Source: Magnetofaba australis IT-1 (GTDB lineage Bacteria > Pseudomonadota > Magnetococcia > Magnetococcales > Magnetococcaceae). From it: a DNA stretch of 64,000 nucleotides. How positions within the stretch are numbered: position 1 is the stretch's first letter; each line of letters starts with the position of its first letter. Where the stretch lies: contig NZ_LVJN01000021.1 of the NCBI RefSeq assembly GCF_002109495.1, positions 434,001 through 498,000 of the forward strand, read 5' to 3'. The notes beneath the pieces are model-generated. The model had not been told where the DNA came from. It was given only the letters and a program-made list of their open reading frames with translations, and did no database searches. Below, piece after piece: positions 19,078 through 28,369 of this stretch. A program made the position numbers and the translations under genes.

Positions 19078-20415
19078 TTACGCCGACTGACCCTCTTGAC
19101 GCTCCATCAGCGCCTCAAAGGAGAGCGATTCGTCGCTCACTTCGGCCTGCTTGATGAGCCAGTCGATCACTTTCTCTTCCAGAGCGCCGCCTTGGATCTC
19201 TTCCATGCGCTTGGGATCTTCGCGGAACATCTTCTTGATCTGCTCGGCCTGCTCGCCCTGCACATAGGAGGAGACCAGGGCGTCCAGACGCGCCTCGATG
19301 GCGGCGTCGTCCACCTTCAGCTCCTCTTTGCGGGTGATGGAGCCCATCAGCAGGCCCAGGGTGACGCGCTCGCGGCCCTTGTCCTGGAACTCGGCGCGCA
19401 TCTCCTCTTCGGGGATGTTGAGCTGATCGGGGTCGATGCCCTGCTGCTTGTACTGGGCCTTCATGCCCTCCACCAGACCATCGATCTCCTGCTCCACCAA
19501 CTGGCTGGGCAGATCCACGGGGTTGGCTTCCAGCAGTTGGCGCATGATCTGCTGTTTGAGGTCGTTCTGAATGGTCTGCTGGGCGTCCTGCTTGAGGCGT
19601 TTTTCGATCTCTTCGCGCAGCTTCTCCACACCGCCGTCGGCGATGCCCGCCTTCTTCGCCAGCTCGTCGTCCACCGCCGGCATATTGGCCTTCTTGACCT
19701 CTTTAATACCGCACTTGAACACCGCTTCCTTACCCGCCAGCTCTTGGCTGTGGTAGTCGGCGGGGAAGCTGACGGTCACATCCTTCTCTTCGCCCGCTTT
19801 AACGCCCACCAGCTGCTCTTCAAAGCCAGGGATGAAGCGGTTGGAGCCCAGGTCGAGGACGTAGTCGTCGGCCTGACCGCCGGGGAACAGTTCGCCGTCA
19901 ATCGAGCCGGAGAAGCTCATGCGCACCTGGTCGCCCATTTCCGCAGCCTCTTCGGAAGGCTGGTATTCGGCGTGGTGCTGCTGGATCTTCTGGATCACCC
20001 GCTCCACGTCCTCGCCGCCGATCTCCACATTGGCGCGGGTCAGCTTCAGGCCGGTGTAGCCCTGGGGCTCAATGGTGGGGAAGATCTGGATCGAAGCGGT
20101 GTAGGTGAAGTCCGCGTCTTTGGTGACGTCGCCCACCTTCAGGGTGGGCATGCCCACCGGACGCAGGGACTGCTCGGAGAGCGCCTGGGGATAGGTGGTC
20201 TGGAACAGACGCTCGGCCACATCGTTCTTCACCGCGTGGCCGAAGCGCTGCTCGATGACTTTGCGCGGCACGCGACCGGGGCGGAAGCCGGGCAGTTTGG
20301 CCTGCATGGCCAGTTTGCTCAGCTCGGCGTCCAGCATGGCGTTGACTTGCTCGGCGGGCACAGTGATGATCACGTCGCGATCAAAAGCGCCTTTTTCTTC
20401 GACGGTGACTTGCAT
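19078..20415 (-). CDS. tig: Trigger factor, ribosome-bound chaperone
   Basis: 445 residues counted from the ATG at 20415, where the protein begins MQVTVEEKGAFDRDV; an open frame reaches 20535 but the extension reads through tRNA-side sequence and is not conserved. The ribosome-docking loop GFRPGRVPRKVIEQRFG lies near residues 40-56. The FKBP-type prolyl isomerase domain spans about 150-245 (AEMGDQVRMSFSGSIDGELF) and the C-terminal chaperone arms follow. Trigger factor shields new chains at the ribosome exit. The neighbouring clpP-clpX-lon order is standard. Confidence 0.97.
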   Translation of the reverse strand: MQVTVEEKGAFDRDVIITVPAEQVNAMLDAELSKLAMQAKLPGFRPGRVPRKVIEQRFGHAVKNDVAERLFQTTYPQALSEQSLRPVGMPTLKVGDVTKDADFTYTASIQIFPTIEPQGYTGLKLTRANVEIGGEDVERVIQKIQQHHAEYQPSEEAAEMGDQVRMSFSGSIDGELFPGGQADDYVLDLGSNRFIPGFEEQLVGVKAGEEKDVTVSFPADYHSQELAGKEAVFKCGIKEVKKANMPAVDDELAKKAGIADGGVEKLREEIEKRLKQDAQQTIQNDLKQQIMRQLLEANPVDLPSQLVEQEIDGLVEGMKAQYKQQGIDPDQLNIPEEEMRAEFQDKGRERVTLGLLMGSITRKEELKVDDAAIEARLDALVSSYVQGEQAEQIKKMFREDPKRMEEIQGGALEEKVIDWLIKQAEVSDESLSFEALMERQEGQSA

Positions 20416-20505
20416 GGGTGAATTTCCGTGGTGTGGTTGACTGAATGACGGCAAGGCCCGCAGCGTTGCCGCCCGGCGGGTCTTACAGCAGTGATGAGAC
20501 GGTTT

Positions 20506-20590
<85 letters not shown>

Positions 20591-20703
20591 GCAGGCGTCG
20601 ACAAACGACGACGCCCCATACAAAGAACCCGGCCTGGGGCCGGGATCTGATGCCAAGCAACACGCGGCCTGAGTGGTCATTCAGAGCGTGGGCTGTATAA
20701 AAA

Positions 20704-20780
20704 TGGGGCGAAGGACGGGGTTCGAACCCGCGACCACCGGAGCCACAATCCGGGGCTCTACCGACTGAGCTACCTCCGCC
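20704..20780 (-). tRNA. tRNA-His (anticodon GUG)
   Basis: 77 bases including CCA and an encoded G-1. The anticodon loop TTGTGGC gives GUG. The discriminator base is C73, opposite G-1. This is the ordinary bacterial identity set rather than the G-1-less, A73 form found in many alphaproteobacteria. Confidence 0.96.
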
Positions 20781-20936
20781 ACATGGGGTCTTGTCCAACA
20801 CAACGCCCGGGGGCGTTAATGACTCCTCAGACCCGCCACTGAAGTGGATTCGGGATACTAGCGCCAATGGCGCCGTTTTGCCAGAAAAAAATCACGCCGA
20901 AAAAAAATCCTCCGGCAAAGCAGCGCGCCCCCGCCC

Positions 20937-21281
20937 CTACTCCGCTTTTTGCAGCGTCTCCTGGAATTTGGGAATCTGGCTCTGCAGACCCGCCACGCTC
21001 TCCACGTCCAGCACAAACGCGATGCCGGTGCCCGGTTTGGCGAACTCCCCCGCCTCCGAGGCCGCCGCCAGCACCGGCTCCACCAAATGCTGCTCCAGCA
21101 GCATCAGAATCACGTCGCGCTGCACGTCCAGAGTCAGGCCGAAGAAGGTGCGCGCTTCGTGAATCCCCGCCCCGCGTCCATTGATGATGGTGGCCCCGGT
21201 GGCCCCGGCGGCCTTGGCGGCGTCGACGATGCGGTCGGTTAGGTCGGTGCGCGAGGTCACCACAATCACTTTGAATTTCAT
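20937..21281 (-). CDS. PII-like regulatory protein
   Basis: 114 residues from the ATG at 21281 (MKFKVIVVTSRTDLTDRIVD) with GGAG upstream; a longer open frame runs into a repeat and is rejected. The ferredoxin-like fold of GlnB/PII is suggested by the strand order and by GATGATIINGRGAG. The classic uridylylated Tyr of the T-loop is not seen: that region reads GAGIHEARTFFGLTLD. The two DUF1538 membrane genes follow upstream on the same strand, so it may gate that transporter in response to a small ligand (inference). A partial type A repeat separates them. Confidence 0.75.
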   Translation of the reverse strand: MKFKVIVVTSRTDLTDRIVDAAKAAGATGATIINGRGAGIHEARTFFGLTLDVQRDVILMLLEQHLVEPVLAAASEAGEFAKPGTGIAFVLDVESVAGLQSQIPKFQETLQKAE

Positions 21282-21338
21282 GCCCAGCGCTCCAATTCGG
21301 CCAGTGCAAAATTGAGTGGGGTAAAGGCGTGACGATGA

Positions 21339-21460
21339 AAGATATCGAGGGCTGCGCCCTCGAGCTCCCAACTGCAACACCGTGGGGCGCCGCCCCACAC
21401 CCCGCTGGGGGCGCGGCCCCCAGACCCCGGAAAATGCGGCCATAAATGTCCGCATTTTCC
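21339..21460 (+). repeat. Type A hairpin repeat, partial copy (A2) with a different last hairpin
   Basis: It contains the GATATCGAGGGC palindrome, GTGGGGCGCCGCCCCAC and CTGGGGGCGCGGCCCCCAG. In place of the usual GCCGCCGACCAGTCGGCGGC palindrome it ends with a GGAAAATGCGG...CCGCATTTTCC hairpin (21429-21460). A remnant of another copy's tail (GTGCAAAATTGAG) precedes it. Confidence 0.75.
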
Positions 21461-21508
21461 ACCTGGAAACTCCTTTGCCTCCCCTCCCGTTTCGCGCGGG
21501 GGGAGAGA

Positions 21509-22279
21509 CTATCTTAACGCCCGTCCCGCCCGCCACTGGGCGATCTGCGCATACGCCATCACCGTGATCATGGGGAACAGACTGGCAAATGCGATCAAAC
21601 CAAACCCGTCAATGGCCGGATTGCGCCCCGGAATCGTCGCCGACAATCCCAACCCCAGCGCCGCCACCAGCGGCACCGTCACCGTGGAGGTGGTCACGCC
21701 GCCGGAATCATACGCCAATGGCACAATCATCTTCGGCGCGGTCATGGTCTGAATCACCACCACGATATAGCCCACCACAATGTATGTCACGATGGAGGTG
21801 CCGGTGACGATGCGGAATGTGCCCAAGGAGATGCCCACCGCCACGCCGATGGCCACCGCAATGCGCAGCGGCAGCGGTTGGATCGCCCCGCGCGACACCT
21901 CACTGGCCTTGATCGCCACCGCCAGCAGCGACGGCTCGGCGATGGTGGTGGAGAAGCCGATCAAAAACGCGAACAGATAGACCCAACCATAATCGGACCA
22001 GGAGAAGGCGTCCGGGGTGTGGTCCAGACCGAACACGAACTGCGGATTGGAGAGCTGTTCAGCCATCAGTTTGCCGATGGGGAACAGCGCATGCTCCAGC
22101 CCCATGAGGAACAGCGACAGCCCCAACAGCACGTAGATGAGGCCCACCGCCACCATTTTGGGGTTGTTGAGGCGCTCTTTAAGGATGATGAATTGGAACG
22201 CCCCCATCAGCGCGATGATGGGAAATACATCGCCTATGGTGGAGAGCAGAGTGCGCAGCAGCTCCAGCGCCAAGTCCAT
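21509..22279 (-). CDS. DUF1538 integral membrane protein (UmpA/UmpB type), second of pair
   Basis: 256 residues from the ATG at 22279, one base after the stop of the partner gene. It is largely hydrophobic, with about seven membrane segments and the family motif [21 protein letters not shown], which the partner also carries. DUF1538 pairs have been linked to cation/proton exchange (UmpAB), which makes ion transport the best guess; the substrate is not shown by the sequence. The last gene in this trio is the PII-like regulator, on the other side of a hairpin repeat. Confidence 0.8.
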   Translation of the reverse strand: MDLALELLRTLLSTIGDVFPIIALMGAFQFIILKERLNNPKMVAVGLIYVLLGLSLFLMGLEHALFPIGKLMAEQLSNPQFVFGLDHTPDAFSWSDYGWVYLFAFLIGFSTTIAEPSLLAVAIKASEVSRGAIQPLPLRIAVAIGVAVGISLGTFRIVTGTSIVTYIVVGYIVVVIQTMTAPKMIVPLAYDSGGVTTSTVTVPLVAALGLGLSATIPGRNPAIDGFGLIAFASLFPMITVMAYAQIAQWRAGRALR

Positions 22280-22280
22280 C

Positions 22281-23042
22281 TCAACCCCCTCCCACGCCGA
22301 ACACCCACACCCCATAGCCCATGACGAAGATCATGGGGAACAGACTGGCGAAGGCGATCAAGCCAAAGCCGTCGATCATGGGGTTGCGGCCATGGATCAC
22401 CGAGGCCAGACCCACCCCCAGGGCGGTGACCAGCGGCACGGTGACGGTGGAGGTGGTGACGCCGCCGGAGTCAAACGCGATGCCGATGATCGCTTCCGGC
22501 GCGATGAGGGTCAGCGCCACCACAATCACATAGCCGCCGATGATGATGTAGTGGATGGGCCAGCCCATGAGGATGCGGAACACGCCCAGGGCGATGGCGA
22601 AGCCCACCGAGAACGCCACAGAATAGCGCAGTCCCGCCGCATAGCTGGCGCGGGCGGCCTTGTCGGCGCCGATGGCCCCAGCGTCGGCGGCGACTTGGGC
22701 GGCCTCCTTGGCCACCGCGATCAGGGCCGGTTCCGCCACCGTGGTGGCGAACCCCAGCAGAAAACCGAAGATCAGCAGAATCCACAGATTGCCGCGCCGC
22801 GCCAGGGCGTAGGCCATGCCTTCACCCATGGGAAACAGCGCCATCTCCAGGCCGCGCACAAACAGCGCCAGCCCCAGCACCACCATGGCCAGACCGCCGA
22901 GGATCTCCACCAGATTGGGGAACGGCTGGCGCAGAATCAGCAGTTGGAACACCGCGATGACGGCGACAATGGGCAGCAGGTCCCGCGCGGCGTCGCGCAA
23001 CCAGCTTAGGATCTCCAGCCACGGGCGCAGCGGTGCGGACAT
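22281..23042 (-). CDS. DUF1538 integral membrane protein (UmpA/UmpB type), first of pair
   Basis: 253 residues, strongly hydrophobic with several membrane segments. The motif [20 protein letters not shown] and [19 protein letters not shown] closely match the paired protein, so the two arose by duplication and probably form a heteromer. A Gly/Ala-rich loop (residues 120-145) lies between segments. The gene begins 4 bases after the SH3-domain gene's stop, so all three genes may share a transcript. Confidence 0.8.
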   Translation of the reverse strand: MSAPLRPWLEILSWLRDAARDLLPIVAVIAVFQLLILRQPFPNLVEILGGLAMVVLGLALFVRGLEMALFPMGEGMAYALARRGNLWILLIFGFLLGFATTVAEPALIAVAKEAAQVAADAGAIGADKAARASYAAGLRYSVAFSVGFAIALGVFRILMGWPIHYIIIGGYVIVVALTLIAPEAIIGIAFDSGGVTTSTVTVPLVTALGVGLASVIHGRNPMIDGFGLIAFASLFPMIFVMGYGVWVFGVGGG

Positions 23043-23046
23043 GGGA

Positions 23047-23739
23047 TCAGTTCAGCGCGTCATAGGGGCGCTTGCGGCGCCGCGAGAGAATCGAACCGAT
23101 GATCATCCCCAACACCAGGACGCCCGCCCCGGCAGAGAAATACAAAGCCTCCTTATTGTTCTCCAAATCACGGTTTTCACTGGTGATTTGCGCCAATTGA
23201 GTAGTCAGATCGCTGACTTCGCGCTTATAGGCCTGATTCTCCTGCTCCAGCCGCAGGGCGTTTTGCGAAGTCTTGGTAATGTGCGCCAGCTTCACTTCCA
23301 GCTCACGCTGGTCGCGCAGATTGGCCTTGAGCTTCTTGACGTCTTCGAGCAGACGATCACGCTCGTTCTCGGCGCGTTCGCGCGCTTTAAGGGCCTGATC
23401 CAGCAGATCCCGCGCGGCGGGCTGCTCCATCAGAAAGCGGCTCAACACCCACCCCTGCACGCCGCGCTTGTTGCTGATCAATGTCCAGCCGCGCGAGCCA
23501 TCCTGACGGCTGCCCTGTTGAATCACATCCACCGCTTCTCCGGAGACCGGCTGCGAGATGATCTTCGATGACGGCGAGGGCTTGGTGCGCATGTTGATGG
23601 GCAGTTTGTCGGAGACATACCGCGTCACCGCCTGCGCTTGTGACGCGCTCATCAACAGGCCCAGCGCAACAAGCCAGACGCTGCCGTGAGTCAAACCGCG
23701 AAAAGAGAGGAAAATGGAGCAACGACGAAAGCTCTTCAT
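23047..23739 (-). CDS. Exported SH3-domain protein with coiled coil and C-terminal membrane anchor
   Basis: 230 residues. A signal-type hydrophobic segment ([16 protein letters not shown]) ends near residue 38. A bacterial SH3 domain (about 39-105) starts [21 protein letters not shown] coiled coil follows (about 110-200, [20 protein letters not shown]), then a membrane segment ([19 protein letters not shown]) and a basic tail RRRKRPYD. This is the layout of the TIGR04211/YgiM family, whose function is not settled; the SH3 part should face the periplasm and may bind peptidoglycan. It heads the minus-strand set and is divergent from argB. Confidence 0.85.
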   Translation of the reverse strand: MKSFRRCSIFLSFRGLTHGSVWLVALGLLMSASQAQAVTRYVSDKLPINMRTKPSPSSKIISQPVSGEAVDVIQQGSRQDGSRGWTLISNKRGVQGWVLSRFLMEQPAARDLLDQALKARERAENERDRLLEDVKKLKANLRDQRELEVKLAHITKTSQNALRLEQENQAYKREVSDLTTQLAQITSENRDLENNKEALYFSAGAGVLVLGMIIGSILSRRRKRPYDALN

Positions 23740-23926
23740 GGAATTCCCGTATGCGAGTGGCGGAAACAGACCGACGCGCGGTCCGAGCCCTTGGCAAATT
23801 CGGACTAGTCAGTATAGTTAAGCAAGACGGGCCCGGCAACCGCGACCAGCGGCGCGCGGGCCCTTCGTTTCTGATCCCTGCCCTGCTGACCCCTGACCTG
23901 TTGACCCATAGCGTGAGGATGCCGCC

Positions 23927-24811
23927 ATGCCCATGGCCCAGATGGTGGAAAAAGTCAAAGTTCTGATCGAGGCCCTGCCCTACATGCGCCGTTTTGAAGG
24001 CAAGACCTTCGTGATCAAGTACGGCGGCAACGCCATGGTGGACGATCAGCTGAAAAACGCCTTCGCCATGGACGTCATCCTGATGCGCCAAGTGGGCATC
24101 AATCCAGTGATCGTGCACGGCGGCGGCCCGCAGATCGGTCAGATCATGACCCGTATGGGGCTCAAACCCCACTTCATCGATGGTCTGCGCGTCACCGACG
24201 AAGAGACCGTCAATGTGGTGGAGATGGTGCTGGCCGGCAAGGTCAACAAGGACATCGTCAATCTGATCAATCTCAATGGCGGCCGCGCGGCGGGCTTGTC
24301 TGGCAAGGATGGCCACACCATCCAGGCGCGCAAACTCACCCATGTGCGGCGCGGCCCGGAAGTCAAAGTGCCGGAGATCATCGACCTGGGCTGGGTCGGC
24401 GATGTGGAGCGCATCGACACCACTCTGCTGGACCGCTTCCGCGCCTCCGACATCATCCCGGTGGTGGCCCCGGTGGGCGTCGGCGCCAAGGGCGAAACCT
24501 ACAACATCAACGCCGACTCGGTGGCCGGTCACCTGGCGGTGGCCATGGGCGCCGAGAAGTTGATTCTGCTCACCGACGTGCCGGGCGTGCTGGACACCGA
24601 GGGCAATCTCATCAGTCAGACCCCGGTGGACGACATCAACCATCTGATCAAGACCGGCGTCATTCGCGGCGGCATGATCCCCAAGACCGAAACCTGCCGT
24701 CACGCCCGCAACAACGGCGTGAGCGCCGCCCACATCATCGACGGGCGCATCGAACACGCCCTGCTGTTGGAGGTGTTTACCGATCGCGGCATCGGCACCG
24801 TTATTATTTGA
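23927..24811 (+). CDS. argB: Acetylglutamate kinase
   Basis: 294 residues, the normal length. It phosphorylates N-acetylglutamate, the second step of arginine synthesis. The amino-acid-kinase signature is clear: [13 protein letters not shown] at the ATP site, [11 protein letters not shown] at the substrate site, [12 protein letters not shown] and the closing [14 protein letters not shown] lies just upstream of the ATG at 23927. No other arg gene is near. Two tandem type A repeats follow the gene. Confidence 0.96.
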   Translation: MPMAQMVEKVKVLIEALPYMRRFEGKTFVIKYGGNAMVDDQLKNAFAMDVILMRQVGINPVIVHGGGPQIGQIMTRMGLKPHFIDGLRVTDEETVNVVEMVLAGKVNKDIVNLINLNGGRAAGLSGKDGHTIQARKLTHVRRGPEVKVPEIIDLGWVGDVERIDTTLLDRFRASDIIPVVAPVGVGAKGETYNINADSVAGHLAVAMGAEKLILLTDVPGVLDTEGNLISQTPVDDINHLIKTGVIRGGMIPKTETCRHARNNGVSAAHIIDGRIEHALLLEVFTDRGIGTVII

Positions 24812-24836
24812 TGGTTGGCGTGAAACACAGGGGGAA

Positions 24837-25017
24837 ATGAAAGATATCGAGGGCTTCGCCCTCGAGCTCCCAAGATCAACAACCACACCGTGGGCGCCGC
24901 CCACACCCGCTGGGGGCACAGCCCCCAGACCCCGCCGCCGACCAGTCGGCGGCCAATAGTCAGCGCAAGCCGAATCTACGTCACGCAAATATTAGCCGCT
25001 CTGTGCAAAATTGAATA
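24837..25017 (+). repeat. Type A hairpin repeat (copy A3)
   Basis: The full series of four palindromes (GAGGGCTTCGCCCTC, GTGGGCGCCGCCCAC, CTGGGGGCACAGCCCCCAG, GCCGCCGACCAGTCGGCGGC) is followed by the TCACGCAAATATTAGCCGCTCTGTGCA tail. It is tandem with A4, 181 bases apart. Confidence 0.88.
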
Positions 25018-25188
25018 ATGAAAGATATCGAGGGCTTCGCCCTCGAGCTCCCAAGATCAACAACCACACCGTGGGCGCCGCCCACACCCGCTGGGGGCAC
25101 AGCCCCCAGACCCCGCCGCCGACCAGTCGGCGGCCAATAGTCAGCGCAAGCCGAATCTACATCACGCAAATATTAGCCGCTCTGTGCA
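25018..25188 (+). repeat. Type A hairpin repeat (copy A4), near-identical tandem copy of A3
   Basis: It matches A3 base for base over about 165 bases except one change (tacg to taca before TCACGC). Such identity points to a recent tandem duplication. The copy lies downstream of argB and of the Sel1 gene, which face each other. Confidence 0.88.
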
Positions 25189-25219
25189 GTTCCGGCTTCA
25201 TAACGTTACGACGTAACGG

Positions 25220-26224
25220 TTATTCCGGCTGGAACTGCTTGCGGCAGCTCACGCACACCTCCAGCAGCGCCTCGGTCAAGCGCGCCAAACGCGCCTGCGT
25301 CGATTCCAAATTCAGCCGCCGCACATTGCCCAAAAAGGCGTTGGCCGGGGCGTTGTGTTTCTCCGCATGGTGCGGATTCTTGCGACTCAAGGCGATCTTC
25401 TCCTCCGCCAGATCCATATAACGCTTGGCGATCTCCTCCAGACCCGCCACCGCCTCGGCGTTGTGGGGGTCGCGTTTGAGCGCATTGGAGAAGTGCAGCC
25501 AAGCGTTCTCATCCTTTGGCCACATCAACCGATTGCGTTTGAGCATCTCCCGCCCTTTGGCCAACTGCTGCGCCACATAAGAAGAAGCGCCGTCATCCGC
25601 CGCCGTATCAGCCAACGCCGCAACATGCGCCTCATCTTCGTGCACCGGCGCCATGGGCTCGGGCGTGTTCTCCGCCTCAGGCCTGCTTCTGGCGGGCGTG
25701 GCGGGAGGCCCCTCTTCATGCGCGTCAGTCGGCGCCGTGTTCTTATCGCGCATGTCGCTCAGACGCACGCCATCCAGATCCATGGCGTCGAAATCGGGAA
25801 TCCAATTGGCGGCGCGGCGTTGCGCCACGGTGAGTTGATCCCGAGTCATGGTTTTGGCGATGGCCTCACGATTGGCGCGCGCCTTGTTGCGCAGCGCATC
25901 GCGGGTGGCCAGACGTTCCGCCAGGGTGAACAGCACATGGGCGCGCACCGGGTCGCGGGTGACGCCGCGTCCGGTGGCGTACATGGCGCCCAGGGTCAAT
26001 TGCGCCTGGGGGTGGCCCTGTCCGGCGGCGATATCGAAACTGGCTGCTGCGCGCGGCCAATCCTGGGCGCGGAACGCCTGCACGCCGCGGGCAAAGGCGG
26101 CGTCGGCATGGGTCAGGTCATGCAGCGACTGCCCATGGGCCAGCAGAGGGGCCAGCAGCACCCCCAACATCATGAGTATCCATGTCCAACGAGCCGCAAA
26201 CGTCATCAGCTTTCCAAATCGCAA
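25220..26224 (-). CDS. Exported Sel1-repeat (TPR-like) protein
   Basis: 334 residues. The signal-type segment (WTWILMMLGVLLAPLLAHG) ends near residue 32. Sel1-like repeats follow at about 40-100 (FARGVQAFRAQDWPRAAASF; AQLTLGAMYATGRGVTRDP). The middle is Pro/Glu-rich and probably disordered. Another TPR-like stretch lies near 245-280 (NAWLHFSNALKRDPHNAEAV). A CVSC pair sits near the C-terminus. Such proteins hold partners together at or outside the membrane; no specific role can be assigned. It converges with argB across two repeats. Confidence 0.7.
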   Translation of the reverse strand: MRFGKLMTFAARWTWILMMLGVLLAPLLAHGQSLHDLTHADAAFARGVQAFRAQDWPRAAASFDIAAGQGHPQAQLTLGAMYATGRGVTRDPVRAHVLFTLAERLATRDALRNKARANREAIAKTMTRDQLTVAQRRAANWIPDFDAMDLDGVRLSDMRDKNTAPTDAHEEGPPATPARSRPEAENTPEPMAPVHEDEAHVAALADTAADDGASSYVAQQLAKGREMLKRNRLMWPKDENAWLHFSNALKRDPHNAEAVAGLEEIAKRYMDLAEEKIALSRKNPHHAEKHNAPANAFLGNVRRLNLESTQARLARLTEALLEVCVSCRKQFQPE

Positions 26225-26423
26225 GATTGCATGTTCAAACAGTTACCAACAACAAATTCCGTGCAATGACTGCGCCAGCATCTTGATTTCACCCTGTTTG
26301 ACGGGGAAAAATCAACTCTGGAACGCCAGATCGCGCCCACAGACCGCCGTGGGGATCAGGATTCCTCATCAGAATTGGTAGAGTATCTATCCAGAGCGCA
26401 GGAGAGAGCACAGAGCCGCCAAG

Positions 26424-26730
26424 TAGCCGCCGACTGGTCGGCGGCGGGGTCTGGGGTCCGCGACCCCAGCGGGGTGTGGGGCAGCGCCCCACGGTTTGTC
26501 TTTGTCTGTAGTCTTTGCCGTTTCCCGGCGAAAAGAGTGCGAGCCAGTTAGGTGGTGGGTGACGGGTTGGACGTGGAGCCAGCACGAAGGCCATCGGGGA
26601 TACGGCAGGTGAGCAGGCCCGTAGGGCCGTCGTCCGCAGGACGGCGAACTGCACTAGAACTTCATGCCAGGGAAAGTCAAAAGTGTTTGCAGGCGGGGTT
26701 CAATTCCGTGACAGTCGCAGAATCTTGTCC
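26424..26730 (+). repeat. Left arm of a long inverted repeat (type C repeat plus part of a type A repeat)
   Basis: About 300 bases match 28370-28690 in inverted orientation at roughly 80 percent by eye. The outer part is a reversed piece of type A: GCCGCCGACTGGTCGGCGGC, CTGGGGTCCGCGACCCCAG and GTGGGGCAGCGCCCCAC. The inner part (type C) has TAGTCTTTGCCGTTTCCCGG, CAGGCCCGTAGGGCC and GCCGTCGTCCGCAGGACGGC. The rest of 26225-26423 shows nothing recognisable. Confidence 0.75.
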
Positions 26731-26805
26731 TAACCCCCAGCCAGATCAGCAAGTGCCAGGTGATTGCCATCACTGTACATATAATTTATAGACATTATTG
26801 AACTT

Positions 26806-28134
26806 TCATTTCCCAGGAATATATTTTTTTAATAGATCAAGCACTGGTCCTAATTGTTTCATTAATTGGTCCAGGTGAATTACTTCTCCATCTCTTTCAA
26901 AACTACTACCGTGTGTTTCGATATTAATTCCAAACAGACGTTGAGCCAACTCCCTTTTCAGCTCAACCTGGATTGACTCATCAAGCTTCTCAATGAAAGG
27001 CCCAAATGCTTGTGTTTCTAGCGCAAACCAACGCATAGTTCTTTCTGAGTTTCTGTGAAGGGATGATTGTTTCCCAGCATATCCAGCTCCTCCTAGCAAA
27101 ATGAGTGTTAATGAGAATGATAATAAGGCTTTTGACCAAATCACATCCCCAGATTTATTTACTGTGACATTAAATACAATCGCACATATCACCCAAATAA
27201 CGGTTGCAACAATTGATCCTACAGCAAACCACCGCCAAAGATCTGCCGCTTTCTGTTGCTCTTTGTAGGCTTTTTTATAGCCCCCATACACCGTTGCATC
27301 TGCCGCCAAATCATGCAGATTTAATATACTTTCATATGTTTCTTGACTTTTCTTAAGATTTACTTCCAAATCATGCTTCTCTTTATCCAATCTATCTCTT
27401 ATCTCTGCATGAATAACCTCAAACTCTTTTTCAATAGTTAATTTCAAATCTGATAATATTTGATCTTTTTTGTCGCTCACTTCTCGAGTTGTTACATCAA
27501 AATTGTTTTTATAGGTCTCCAGAATTTTTTCACGCTGACGTTCTAACTGTTCATTTTTAGCATTCTGGTCTTGAGTAAATCTATTTTGCCACTCACCAAG
27601 GATGGTTTCATATTTCTCATTGATTTCATCATAATTATTCTTAAGAGATGCCAATTCAGACTTTATATTGACAAGATCTGATTTCAACTCTTCAGATATA
27701 TTTTCAACTTCTCTATACTCATCAAAAAGCTTAGCCGCATTCTCATGCGCCCACTCTTCTAATAAATCCTTTTCTCTCTCTTCTGCGGGAAAGCATTTTG
27801 TGAGAGTTATTAGCCTAGGAAGGAAATGAGTACTAATCGCAGAGTTTATTAATTTCAGATTAGCCAGATCTTTTCTGGCATTATAATTATTTATTGCTTT
27901 TTTAACATGCCCAAAATTGGAACCAAGTCCCTGTAGCGATGTTTCATCTAGAATATCGGCATTCTTTGGTTTCAAAATACCTTTAGCAAGTTGCAAAATC
28001 TTTATGATTCTGACAACTTCATCCTTCTCATTCTGCTCTACTATCTCTTTTTTTATTTGTATAAAGTATTTGTAGATATCATCAAGCTCTTTATAAGCCT
28101 GATTACTCTTAAGAAGTTCAACAAATCTACTCAC
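26806..28134 (-). CDS. AT-rich coiled-coil membrane protein of unknown function (likely acquired)
   Basis: 442 residues, very rich in Lys, Asn, Ile and Glu, in DNA much poorer in GC than anything nearby. The N-terminal 130 residues are helical. A coiled coil spans about 135-275 (LKSDLVNIKSELASLKNNYD), then two membrane segments near 305-325 and 338-355. The C-terminal motif YAGKQSSLHRNSERTMRWFA and QVELKRELAQRLFG I know only from proteins of unknown function. A two-segment membrane protein with a long coiled coil, alone between inverted repeats, could be a defence or stress gene, but nothing in the sequence proves that. No partner gene is next to it. Confidence 0.7.
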   Translation of the reverse strand: MSRFVELLKSNQAYKELDDIYKYFIQIKKEIVEQNEKDEVVRIIKILQLAKGILKPKNADILDETSLQGLGSNFGHVKKAINNYNARKDLANLKLINSAISTHFLPRLITLTKCFPAEEREKDLLEEWAHENAAKLFDEYREVENISEELKSDLVNIKSELASLKNNYDEINEKYETILGEWQNRFTQDQNAKNEQLERQREKILETYKNNFDVTTREVSDKKDQILSDLKLTIEKEFEVIHAEIRDRLDKEKHDLEVNLKKSQETYESILNLHDLAADATVYGGYKKAYKEQQKAADLWRWFAVGSIVATVIWVICAIVFNVTVNKSGDVIWSKALLSFSLTLILLGGAGYAGKQSSLHRNSERTMRWFALETQAFGPFIEKLDESIQVELKRELAQRLFGINIETHGSSFERDGEVIHLDQLMKQLGPVLDLLKKYIPGK

Positions 28135-28369
28135 TTTAAACCTCGCTTAAAATTATATTTATTATTTTACTAACGCACAACAACCAACTGCAACGACCAC
28201 AGGGCATGCCCGCTCTATTGAGCAAACGTTCGCACGCTTCGACCATCTAGCCTGAAAGTTTCGAAGACTCCATCCAGCAGGCTTGAAGTGCGCCTTCCAG
28301 TTCTTCTGGCGAATGGGAATTCAGAAGATACTCTATACCAATTTTCATGTGGTGGGAATTCTAAGGACG

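Noticed and set aside
24837-25188. Short open frames starting MRDV.SACADYWPPTGRRRG in several places
   Set aside because: The same peptide recurs because it is a translation of the type A repeat, not a gene family.
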